Positions 1 through 8,200 of a stretch of DNA of 64,000 bases are shown piece after piece. The notes beneath the pieces were generated by a model. That model was not told the DNA's origin and searched no databases. It saw nothing but the letters and a program-made list of their open reading frames with translations. The position numbers and the translations under genes are program-made. Each line of letters opens with the position of its first letter. The stretch's first letter is position 1. Source of the DNA: Monarcha castaneiventris obscurior (lineage: Eukaryota; Chordata; Aves; Passeriformes; Monarchidae); contig JAMPIT010000539.1 of the NCBI GenBank assembly GCA_026261815.1, positions 5,720,501 through 5,784,500 on the forward strand, written 5' to 3'.

Positions 1-678
1 ATAAATACACGCGCTGCGACCTACGGCTACGCGGTACTGTCATCACCTGCGCATTTAGAGCTCACACAAATGTACTCTGTCATGGTGTATACACGCCCTT
101 TAATGCCATGTCAACGTATATGTGTGTTTGCAGACTCGAGAGCCATGGCATCTGAAACTGAGATTATTCCTATTATGACTGTAACAGACCGCACTGGACA
201 TTTCCAATTATTAATCAAATGTTCTTTTCCACCTTTCTTTATCCCTGCAGATACTTTTGTGGCTCGAGTGGTGAGCATGCCCATGTCACCCAAGGCCCCA
301 AGAAAAGCACCAAAGGTTTTCTGGGCACAAGTCCTTGGGGCAGAACGACCCATGACCACCTGCACTCTCTCACATAATAATTCTATTTACTCTATTCCAG
401 GCATGCTAGACACCGGAGCCGATGTGACTATCATTGACACCAAGGATTGGCCAGAAGGATGGGAACTCTCACGTGAGGGGAGCCTCGTTTCGGGAGTAGG
501 AAGATCAACACCAGCCCAGAGGAGCAAACAGGTTATTCAAATTGAAGGGCCGGAGGGTCGAGTTGCTTCAATCCGACCATTCGTATTGAACTCCGGATTT
601 ACTCTCTGGGGCAGGGACCTCATGACCCAATGGGGGGCAAACATTGTCATGCCCGTCTATCACCAGCAAAATTTTTAG
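1..678 (+). CDS. pro: ERV pro frame: degenerate dUTPase-like domain plus aspartic protease (5' partial)
   Basis: The frame is open from base 1, so it enters from the left; the first in-window ATG at 70 is probably not the true start. Residues from about codon 5 to 98 resemble a retroviral dUTPase: an A-T-x-G-x-A-like start (about 13-35), a D-x-x-G stretch (about 190-210) and an I-P-x-D-x-x-A-x-x-V strand (about 240-280). The usual catalytic and glycine-rich motifs are not visible, so this domain is probably inactive. The retroviral aspartic protease follows. Its active-site DTGA has the Asp codon at 409-411, a flap-like GVGRS segment sits near 500, and a GRDLM motif lies near 612-626. The protease would process Gag-Pro-Pol during virion maturation. 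A dUTPase upstream of protease is a betaretrovirus-like order. The frame ends at TAG 676-678, directly after a slippery heptamer that shifts ribosomes into pol. The protease call is firm; the dUTPase call is tentative. Confidence 0.85.
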   Translation: MNTRAATYGYAVLSSPAHLELTQMYSVMVYTRPLMPCQRICVFADSRAMASETEIIPIMTVTDRTGHFQLLIKCSFPPFFIPADTFVARVVSMPMSPKAPRKAPKVFWAQVLGAERPMTTCTLSHNNSIYSIPGMLDTGADVTIIDTKDWPEGWELSREGSLVSGVGRSTPAQRSKQVIQIEGPEGRVASIRPFVLNSGFTLWGRDLMTQWGANIVMPVYHQQNF

Positions 679-3308
679 ATATGGCCACTGTGGAGCGCCC
701 TACCCAAAAGCTGAATTGGAAAACAGATACTGCTATCTGGGTAGATCAGTGGCCGTTACCAAAAGACAAATTAAGTGCGCTCAACGCTCTCGTGGATGAG
801 CAGCTAAAACAGGGAACAATTGAACCAACCAATAGTCCCTGGAATTCCCCAATATTTGTTATCAAAAAACCAGGGAAAGACAAATGGTGGCTCCTCCACG
901 ATTTGCGGCATATTAACGAGGTGATAGAGGACATGGGAGCCCTGCAACCCGGAATGCCATCCCCTTCAATGCTCCCACGGGACTGGAAATTGGCTACTAT
1001 TGATTTAAAAGATTGTTTCTTTAAGATCCCCCTAGACCCGACCGACGCGCCTCGGTTTGCATTTTCTGTTCCATCCGTCAACAGAGAGGCTCCCATGCGC
1101 AGGTACCACTGGAAGGTCCTCCCGCAAGGGATGAAAAACAGCCCTACAATCTGCCAGTGGTATCTAGCGCGCATCCTATCGCCACTCCGGAGTCTAGCAT
1201 CCCGCGCCCTGATCCTGCACTATATGGATGACATCTTGATATGTGCATCCACACAGGAATACTTAGATTGGACACTTCACAAAGTAATACAAACATTACA
1301 GCAACATGACTTTGAGATTCAGGAAGAAAAGGTACAGAAATCCACATTGCTAAAGTACCTCGGTCTCCTAGTCTCTGACCGAACTATCACATCACAGAAA
1401 CTAGAAATAAAAGACAACCCACGAACGCTGCATGATCTCCAGCAGCTTTGTGGCTCTATCAATTGGGTCCGACCTATGCTAGGCCTCTCATCAGAGGACC
1501 TAGCTCCACTTTTTAACCTGTTAAAAGGACCAGAAGAGCTCAATTCGCCCCGCACGCTCACATCAGAAGCCAAAAGTGCTATCCAGAAAGTACAAAAAGC
1601 CTTACCAGAAAAGCAAATACATAGATACTCACATGCTCTTCCTTTCCACTTCGCTATCCTGGGGAGAATGCCTCACCTGCATGGGCTCATTTTCCAATGG
1701 GACGCAGACGGAAGAGATCCCTTAATCATTATTGAGTGGGTCTTCCTACCGTTCCAAGCGTCCAAAAGCATCAGTACACCACAAGAGCTCATGGCTAAAC
1801 TAGCAATGAAGGCAAGGTCACGTTTGCGTACTCTTGCAGGGTGTGACTTCATATGCATGTACTTCCCGCTTACCAAGGAAGCTTTCGAATTCCTATTGAC
1901 ATCTAATCCAAACATACAATACGCCCTAGATTCTTACTCAGGACAGACTTCTGTTCACTACCCTAAACATAAACTGTTCAACACAAACTTCCATCTAATC
2001 CCAAAGACAATTCGAAGTTCTAAACCCTTGGACGCTTTAACAATCTTTACAGATGGATCAGGAAAATCAAACAAATCAGTCATCACTTGGAGAGACCCTG
2101 AAACGCGGCAGTGGGAGGCCGACATTGAAAAAGTTTCAGGCTCACCCCAAGTGGTGGAATTGGCTGCGGTTGTTAGAGCATTCCAACGGTTCCCAGAACC
2201 CTTTAATTTAGTCTCCGATTCGGCATACGTGGTAGGAGTAGTCTCTAGGGCAGACCATGCGGCCCTAAAAGAGATCCAAAACAAACACATCCACGCACTG
2301 CTCTCAAAACTCATTAACCTTATCTCTCACCGAGAGCACCCGTTCTTCATCATGCATGTGAGGTCACACACAGACCTTCCTGGATTTATAATGGAGGGGA
2401 ACAGAATGGCCGATTCGTTAGCCAAGCCAGTACGAAATGCGACCTTGCCCAACATGTTCCAGCAGGCCAAGTTAAGCCATGCTCTGTTCCACCAGAATGT
2501 CCCAGCTTTGGTCAGGATGTTCCATCTCACAAGGGACCAAGCTCGGGCCATAGTAGCGACATGTCCAAACTGCCAAAAGCAGCAGCTGCCAACGCTTGGT
2601 ACCGGAGTTAACCCCAGAGGTTTTGGCAGCTGCGAGCTGTGGCAAACAGACATCACACATGTACCATCCTTCGGGCGCCAAAAATACGTACATGTTTCCA
2701 TCGATACATTTTCAGGCGCGATATATGCTTCAGCCCATGCAGGTGAGAAAGCGAGAGATGTAATGAATCATTACTTACAAGCATTTTCAGTTTTGGGCAT
2801 TCCAAAAAATATCAAGACGGACAACGGCCCAGCTTACATCTCTTCTGCCCTTAAAACATTTTTCCAAAGGTGGGGGATCACACATACCACTGGCATTCCC
2901 CATTCTCCCACAGGACAAAGTGTGGTGGAAAGAGCTCACGGGACACTGAAGAGGGTCCTTGAACAGCAACGCGGAGGAGAAGAAATTGATACTCCAACGG
3001 CGCGGCTTGCACGGGCGATGTTTACTATTAATTTTTTAAACTGCTCTTTTGAAAACCCCAATCCGCCAGTTACAAGACACTTCAACCACGCGGAAAAAAT
3101 GGCCTGGAAGGACAGGCCCCCAGTGCTTGTAAAGGACCCAGAGACCTTCCAGATTGAAGGGCCATTCAAACTTATCACCTGGGGCCGTGGCTACGGATGT
3201 GTTTCCACCCCACGAGGACCCAAATGGATCCCTGGGAAATGGATCCGCCCGTACCTCGGGTCCCACAACCCTGACAAAGACTCCAAAGAAGACAAAGGAG
3301 TCACATAA
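630..3308 (+). CDS. pol: ERV Pol polyprotein: reverse transcriptase, RNase H, integrase
   Basis: One uninterrupted frame of 892 codons from the ATG at 630. The product is expected to be entered by -1 frameshifting at 669-675, not by its own start. Reverse transcriptase: motif A Asp at 1002-1004 (DLKDCFF) and YMDD at 1221-1232. RNase H: the four acidic residues are present at 2052 (TDGSG), 2157 (VELAA), 2217 (SDSAY) and 2412 (MADSLA), with the SHT histidine between the last two. Integrase: His codons at 2478 and 2490 and a CPNC pair at 2562-2573 form the zinc-binding N domain. The catalytic triad is Asp 2649, Asp 2820 and Glu 2928, with exactly 35 residues between the last two. A WGRGYG/GPKWIPGKWIRPY C-terminal domain follows. 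The protein would copy viral RNA to DNA and insert it into the genome. One oddity is Trp at 888-890 in the fingers motif KWWLLHDLR, where related enzymes carry Arg; TGG could come from CGG by CpG decay. The end lies 107 bases before env. Confidence 0.93.
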   Translation: MGGKHCHARLSPAKFLDMATVERPTQKLNWKTDTAIWVDQWPLPKDKLSALNALVDEQLKQGTIEPTNSPWNSPIFVIKKPGKDKWWLLHDLRHINEVIEDMGALQPGMPSPSMLPRDWKLATIDLKDCFFKIPLDPTDAPRFAFSVPSVNREAPMRRYHWKVLPQGMKNSPTICQWYLARILSPLRSLASRALILHYMDDILICASTQEYLDWTLHKVIQTLQQHDFEIQEEKVQKSTLLKYLGLLVSDRTITSQKLEIKDNPRTLHDLQQLCGSINWVRPMLGLSSEDLAPLFNLLKGPEELNSPRTLTSEAKSAIQKVQKALPEKQIHRYSHALPFHFAILGRMPHLHGLIFQWDADGRDPLIIIEWVFLPFQASKSISTPQELMAKLAMKARSRLRTLAGCDFICMYFPLTKEAFEFLLTSNPNIQYALDSYSGQTSVHYPKHKLFNTNFHLIPKTIRSSKPLDALTIFTDGSGKSNKSVITWRDPETRQWEADIEKVSGSPQVVELAAVVRAFQRFPEPFNLVSDSAYVVGVVSRADHAALKEIQNKHIHALLSKLINLISHREHPFFIMHVRSHTDLPGFIMEGNRMADSLAKPVRNATLPNMFQQAKLSHALFHQNVPALVRMFHLTRDQARAIVATCPNCQKQQLPTLGTGVNPRGFGSCELWQTDITHVPSFGRQKYVHVSIDTFSGAIYASAHAGEKARDVMNHYLQAFSVLGIPKNIKTDNGPAYISSALKTFFQRWGITHTTGIPHSPTGQSVVERAHGTLKRVLEQQRGGEEIDTPTARLARAMFTINFLNCSFENPNPPVTRHFNHAEKMAWKDRPPVLVKDPETFQIEGPFKLITWGRGYGCVSTPRGPKWIPGKWIRPYLGSHNPDKDSKEDKGVT
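669..756 (+). promoter_or_regulatory. Pro-pol -1 ribosomal frameshift element (slippery site and stem-loop)
   Basis: In the pro frame the codons before the TAG stop (676-678) are AAT TTT. The heptamer A AAT TTT occupies 669-675 in the correct X XXY YYZ phase. Slipping back one base continues directly into the pol frame. A stem follows: 681-690 pairs with 747-756 (ten pairs, one of them G-U), and an inner stem pairs 700-705 with 739-744 (six pairs). The spacer from heptamer to stem is 5-7 bases, as expected for a -1 frameshift stimulator. The inner loop (706-738) could pair with downstream bases, for example 709-713 with 801-805, to make a pseudoknot, but that part is weak. The class of heptamer is known from betaretroviral pro-pol junctions. 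Confidence 0.85.
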
Positions 3309-3395
3309 AGTGACTCTCAAAACAAAACTACCCTACCTTACCTTACCGAGTTATACTTACCTGTGTTCCTGCTCCGTACAGTTACATCAGCTTTG

Positions 3396-3411
3396 CTCTG
3401 TTTGCTTTCAG
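3396..3411 (+). promoter_or_regulatory. Putative env splice acceptor
   Basis: A pyrimidine-rich run ending in TTTCAG at 3411 lies four bases before the first env ATG (3416). This is a reasonable 3' splice site for the subgenomic env mRNA. The matching donor would be left of the window, so the pairing is inferred. Confidence 0.45.
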
Positions 3412-3415
3412 ATCC

Positions 3416-4749
3416 ATGATGTTGAAATTCACCTTCATTTACCTCACGGCACTGATGATGTCCCACGGCTGGATCGTCCCACAACCAAAAGCAAATATAT
3501 GGACGACCCTTGCCAAAGCCCTGAACCAGTCGGGCCTGTGCCTGAGCCTTAGCAGCATGGAAGACCCGATGTCAACGTGCTTGGTAGGGGTTCCCCTGAA
3601 ACCAAATGAATACCCTTTTACCGGCAAAAAGCCAGATCCAGCTCAGTCCTGGGAACAATGGACTGCCATTTTCCCGCATGCAACACAAGAGCCACAAGAA
3701 TTGGAACTACTTGGCTCTTCCAAAGCGTCATACTGTGTTAATTTTGATTACAAACTTAAGGGAAGGGAATGGGTGAATCCCGAGTCTCATGAATTGGCTA
3801 ACCGTAGAAATCAATACTGGCTTGATGTGAAGCCACACAATTCGGTATACAAAAACAAACCCTGGTGCAAATCCATCGCGCCAAATCCTGTGCAGTCCTT
3901 CAAACTTCCCAGAGTTTTGCCCACCGGGGTCTTCCTGATGTGTGGAGACCGAGCCTGGGCTGGGATCCCCTCCCGTCTTCGCGGAGGACCCTGCACCCTG
4001 GGACAATTGGCCCTTCTAACACCGGACAAAAAACACCTCCTTGATTGGACTATGTCCCCATTGAGGACCAAAAGAAATGTAGAGCAGCTTCCTGAAAACT
4101 GCAACCACGAAATCATTGATTGGCCATATTCTAAAAGGGTTGCAGTTTCAATCTTCCTACCCTGGGTTGCAGCTGCTAGAGCACTTGGCCAAATCAGCCA
4201 CATCGAATGTTGGCTCGGGAAGCAGGCCAACTATACTTCGCGTGCCCTGAGCGGCCTCCTCGCTGACGAGGAAACTACAAGCATGCGACCCTGCAAAATC
4301 GGGCTGCCATTGACTTCCTCCTCTTGGTCCACGGACACGGGTGTGAGGAATTCGAGGGCATGTGTTGTTTTAATTTGACATCGAATAAAGAGAGCATCTG
4401 TAAAAACATTCAGCTGCTTAAGTCTCAGGTACAAGACCTCAAGAGAGAAAGCAATGACTGGTTTGAAAATCTCTTCAACAACTGGGGAATTTCGAAATGG
4501 ACATCATCAGTGCTCAAATCCTTTTTTGAAATCTTTTTTGCGGTCTCTGTGGTTGTTTTACTTTTAGCCTGCTTCAAACACTTACTCCCCAAGCTGCTTC
4601 TAATAAACAGGAACGGGGGAGATGTGGTGGTGCACCAGCCTGAACCTGCTGACCATCTCTGGCCTGCCCCTGTCCATCAAGCACTGGCCATCAAGTGGCT
4701 GGACGAATCAGAATGTGAAGGGGCGTCGATAGGGGAGGAGACTGGCTGA
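3416..4749 (+). pseudogene. env: ERV envelope gene, alpharetrovirus-type, broken by a frameshift in TM
   Basis: The gene starts at tandem ATGs (3416) with a hydrophobic leader (FTFIYLTALMM). SU is about 220 codons including the leader, with a sequon in LNQS. It ends at a furin-type RTKR at 4064-4075. TM then shows a hydrophobic internal fusion segment (IFLPWVAAARALG, about 4150-4190) between two cysteines and a sequon in ANYT. Near 4280-4290 the reading shifts from frame 2 to frame 1. The first frame then runs out of homology and stops at 4378. Frame 1 carries the LQNRAAIDF segment, a CX6CC motif at 4342-4368, a membrane anchor at about 4495-4590 and a tail to 4749. A fusion peptide flanked by cysteines plus CX6CC is the alpharetrovirus TM plan. 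SU looks short for that group. The frameshift should abolish anchored spike; a truncated secreted SU is possible. The indel size is not determinable without a relative. Confidence 0.85.
4615..4622 (+). promoter_or_regulatory. Polypurine tract (plus-strand primer)
   Basis: GGGGGAGA lies immediately before a TG that opens the 3' LTR. This is the expected position of the RNase H-resistant primer for plus-strand DNA synthesis. A second purine run at 4731-4739 is followed by C-TGG and is a weaker alternative. Confidence 0.6.
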
Positions 4750-4878
4750 GCGCACCACCCCCGGTTCTGGAAGGTTCTTGGAGGTTCAGTTACAGATTGG
4801 TTGCTGTTTGTGCCTGTCACCCCGAAGTTGTACCCCGTTCGCCTTTTAACCTTGTTCACACCCTTATGACCTGTCCCC

Positions 4879-4924
4879 ATTGGTTGCTTTCCCTTTCTCC
4901 ACCCTGTTTTTGCCCCCCTTAAAA
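4879..4924 (+). promoter_or_regulatory. LTR core promoter: inverted CCAAT and TATA-like box
   Basis: ATTGG (4879-4883) lies 35 bases before TTAAAA (4919-4924). With normal spacing, transcription would start near 4945-4955. In the upstream 5' LTR this would drive the provirus; here it could read into the right flank. Confidence 0.5.
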
Positions 4925-4981
4925 CCCTGTGCCTGTCAGCCTGGAGGGGAGAGAGCTCCCCAGTTTCCCTCGTCCTGCTTC

Positions 4982-4987
4982 AATAAA
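4982..4987 (+). terminator. ERV polyadenylation signal AATAAA
   Basis: A canonical AATAAA lies about 60 bases after the TATA-like box, with a GT/T-rich stretch downstream (about 5035-5075). This fits the R region of the LTR. Confidence 0.6.
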
Positions 4988-5224
4988 TCCCGGTTACCCT
5001 CCAGCTGGCTCTCTCCTTCCTTCGGCTCCCTTCGCCTTGGGTCTCCGATACCCACACCGTGGGTGCTCTCGGACTAAGCCTCCCACGCTTTGGGAGCAGC
5101 CAGCCCGCAGATACACTTGGGCAGCTACCAGGTCTGCAGTCCAGGGTGTGGACCTCGGCCGCTCTCCTGAGCCCCCATCGGGCTATCGAGGTCCGGCAGA
5201 GCGAGCGCGACTGTCAAAGACACA

Positions 5225-8200
5225 GCAAGTCTTAGATTAGACCCAATGTAGCCTCAAGGTCTGAGGTCCTGATAAAGAGCAAAAATGAAAGTTCTTTGAG
5301 GTTCAAGCATGTTGGCTGCCATTTCTCAAGCCAGGCAGAGCTCTGAATGCTTTAGAAGAGAGAATCAGCCCTGGCTGTAGAGTACACAAATTGTACCATG
5401 AATATTCTTTCGCATTCAATGAGCCCCATCCACTCACTCTGCAAAGAAAATACAATGTGCTTCCACAGCTTTCTTTGAGAACCTGAGCACCCTTAGACCT
5501 TTGATTACCAAATACCAGGTGACTATCAAGGAAAAACAGGAAATAAATCTTAAAATGCTGCACAACTGTAATGTGTGTAAGACATGTTGCCAGCCTCTCT
5601 TCCACTGTTGAAGCTGTTTATTGTTAGCAGTTTTTTAATTACATATTCAAGTTTTCAGTATATTGTTTTATTTATGATGAATAGGCAAATGATAAAGACA
5701 CCAGTTGGGAAGATAATAAATTTCCAAGCGAGCTGAAATATTTTTATTTTCAAAAATACCATTAAAAAACTATTTTATTATTTAGGAACGTAAATGAGAG
5801 AGAAAACCTAGGAACATTTTTCCTAAGAAACTTTCCATCATGCAAATAACAAAATACAGTGACACTCTTCCAAACTAATTACATTTCCATTTACCCCTTG
5901 GCCTCTAAAGACCTATATCTCTTGATTTTGCTTTTGTATAAAATTTCAGCAGTAACTCTTAGCAGTGTGATTGTGATAAAATATAACAGGATGTGCTTAC
6001 TGACTTCATGCAGGTACCTGGGTTTTCTAGCCTTAATAAGGTCTCAGGAGACTGCTTTTTCAAGGTAGAGGATTCTCATGTATGACTTTTCAATTAATTT
6101 TTTTTTTTATTGCACCAAGTTTTACAGGACTTTGTCTCACATAATCTTCTAAATGGTTTCATATTTATTGTAGCAACAGAATGCAATGCTCTCAGTGATA
6201 AATGAGGCAAGAATTCTCCTGTCATTTATTCTAATTGTCTTATGCTCAAAAGGCACATGGGAACATCTTTTATAACTTCCCTTTGATTACATGTTTTGGA
6301 TATTTTCACCTGGGTAACTAAGCTGCTGAAAAATGTCATACAATTATTAAATTACTCATAGTTAGAATTTTTTAGAAGGTCTTGATTCTAGATGGATTTG
6401 GAGTGACTGATAGTGAATAATTTGCTTTTGAAATATTCCTAACAAAACAGGCTGTGCACTTGATAGTCTTCTATTGGTTTTTCTGATTGAGTGGAACAAC
6501 ACTGTCCAACACTTTTGGAGAATGGAATACTTAAAACCCAAACAAACCCAAAGCTACTCTAATGTGCTCTTGTTGCCAACATTGTGATCATATTCACTGC
6601 TTTTAGAGTTTTGTCTACACAGTAGGTCCAATTGACTTCATAAGCAGCAGTTTAATGAAGTTCAGATTTGTATGCAGTTCAGTAATTTTCATTCTTTTAA
6701 AAAAAATGTGTACTCCTGTAATCCCAGCTCAACGCTTGGGTGTAAAGACAATCCTATTCACCATTTTGAGGTTTGAATATGTTCCTAAATACAGTGACCC
6801 TGCTTGGGATGATCCACATTCTTTACCTCCCTATCATCCACCCTTTGACATCTGAGGAACAGCCAGTGCAGATTTTTCATTAATCCACTGGTTGTCACCT
6901 GACCAACTCTTAATTCTGTGTGTAAGACAATTTCATGTCAGAAAGTAAACCATGGCCTTTGAGGACCCTTGCTAAGGAGCCAGAGCCTGAGAGTAGATGG
7001 ATATATATATCTTGTCAGCAAAGATCAGGAATATGCAGAGCTCCCCAAAAATTCTATGGGGATCATCTCCTGTTTTAAAATCAACACATATATGCAGTGG
7101 AGCTGTTCAGCACACAGGGAAAATTGTATCTGTGCCTTCATTAGCTGCTCCATGCTGTGCTCAGCAAATGTAAGTATCACAACACTGAGCTACCTCAGAC
7201 ACCTGCAGCTATGATAAAGTTTAAAAAAACTTCAGTTTCTTTCATCAATATTGAAAACAAGATTTGAGTGCTGAATTATGAGTGAAAATGTTCTGCAAAA
7301 TATATTGGGGTTCAAATAACTTTTATAACGCTCAAATTTGCTTTAATACTTCGCTGCTTCTTAACAAAGAATCACACTCTAAAAATGTTCTCAATTTACA
7401 TTTGAGGAGCTCTGCTCAGAGCAATAATGTCAGGAAGATGATATATGTAACTGAGAGTAGACCTCATGATACAGTTTTAAAAATTGCTTCTACTAAAGCA
7501 TCTGTTCTGAAGGAACTGTAATAGATTTTACTGTGGCTGAAATTCTCTTTCTATCCAATCTGACAGAAATCTGTGGCTGTTTTTAATGAGGACCAAAATA
7601 TTACCTCAAGTACATTTAGAGGTAATTTTACAAAAATATCTTTTGCTTGGAATTAAAAGAGATGTTCCTTCACTTGCAAACTCTGGTAACCTCTTGCCCC
7701 TGTCCTGTTGGTGCATCTCTGCTCAGAAGAGTCTGAGAACAGGTGGAGAATGCACTGAAATGGGTGAAGCTGCTGCCAGCCCCATATGGCACAGCAGTGG
7801 AGAGAGGTCCCTCCTTCTGGAGGCTGTGCAAACTGGAAATCTCCAGCCTCTGAGATGAAGTCTGGGATAATTTGCCATCACATCAAATGTATTTATTCTG
7901 TGATCATAGTTTTCTGTGTGTGAAATGAAGTTTTCTGCACTTCTAAGTTCAGTTTGAAAATATTAATCCAACAATTGCCCTGTTTCGGGGGTTGTCAGTA
8001 GAATGCTGAGGGAAGTTTTCAGCAAGAAAAAAGGAAGTAGATTCTCCTTCAGTTTTTAATGAACTCTTGCTAATGAAATGAGGATTCTTGTTGGGAAGGA
8101 AGCGAGGAATCATTTATGTTTCCTTCATGGACAAGGTGTCAGGGAACAGCAAAGGAGTCTCTGCCAAGGGAGATGCAAAAGGAACCAAGGACAGCAGCAA

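Larger units (their letters stand above)
4623..5224 (+). repeat. ERV 3' LTR
   Basis: It begins TGTGGTGG directly after the polypurine tract. The likely end is GACACA near 5224, giving short TGTG/CACA termini. Inside are two inverted CCAAT boxes (4796-4800, 4879-4883), a TATA-like TTAAAA (4919-4924) and an AATAAA polyadenylation signal (4982-4987), in the order expected for U3-R-U5. The env tail overlaps the first 127 bases of U3. The 5' LTR is outside the window, so the exact right end, terminal repeats and target-site duplication cannot be confirmed. CpG and GC content are higher than in the AT-rich flank that starts near 5240. Confidence 0.75.

Noticed and set aside
3154..3552. 132-codon frame spanning the pol-env junction
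   Set aside because: It overlaps the integrase C-terminus and the env leader in another frame and has no domain of its own; a shadow of pol and env.
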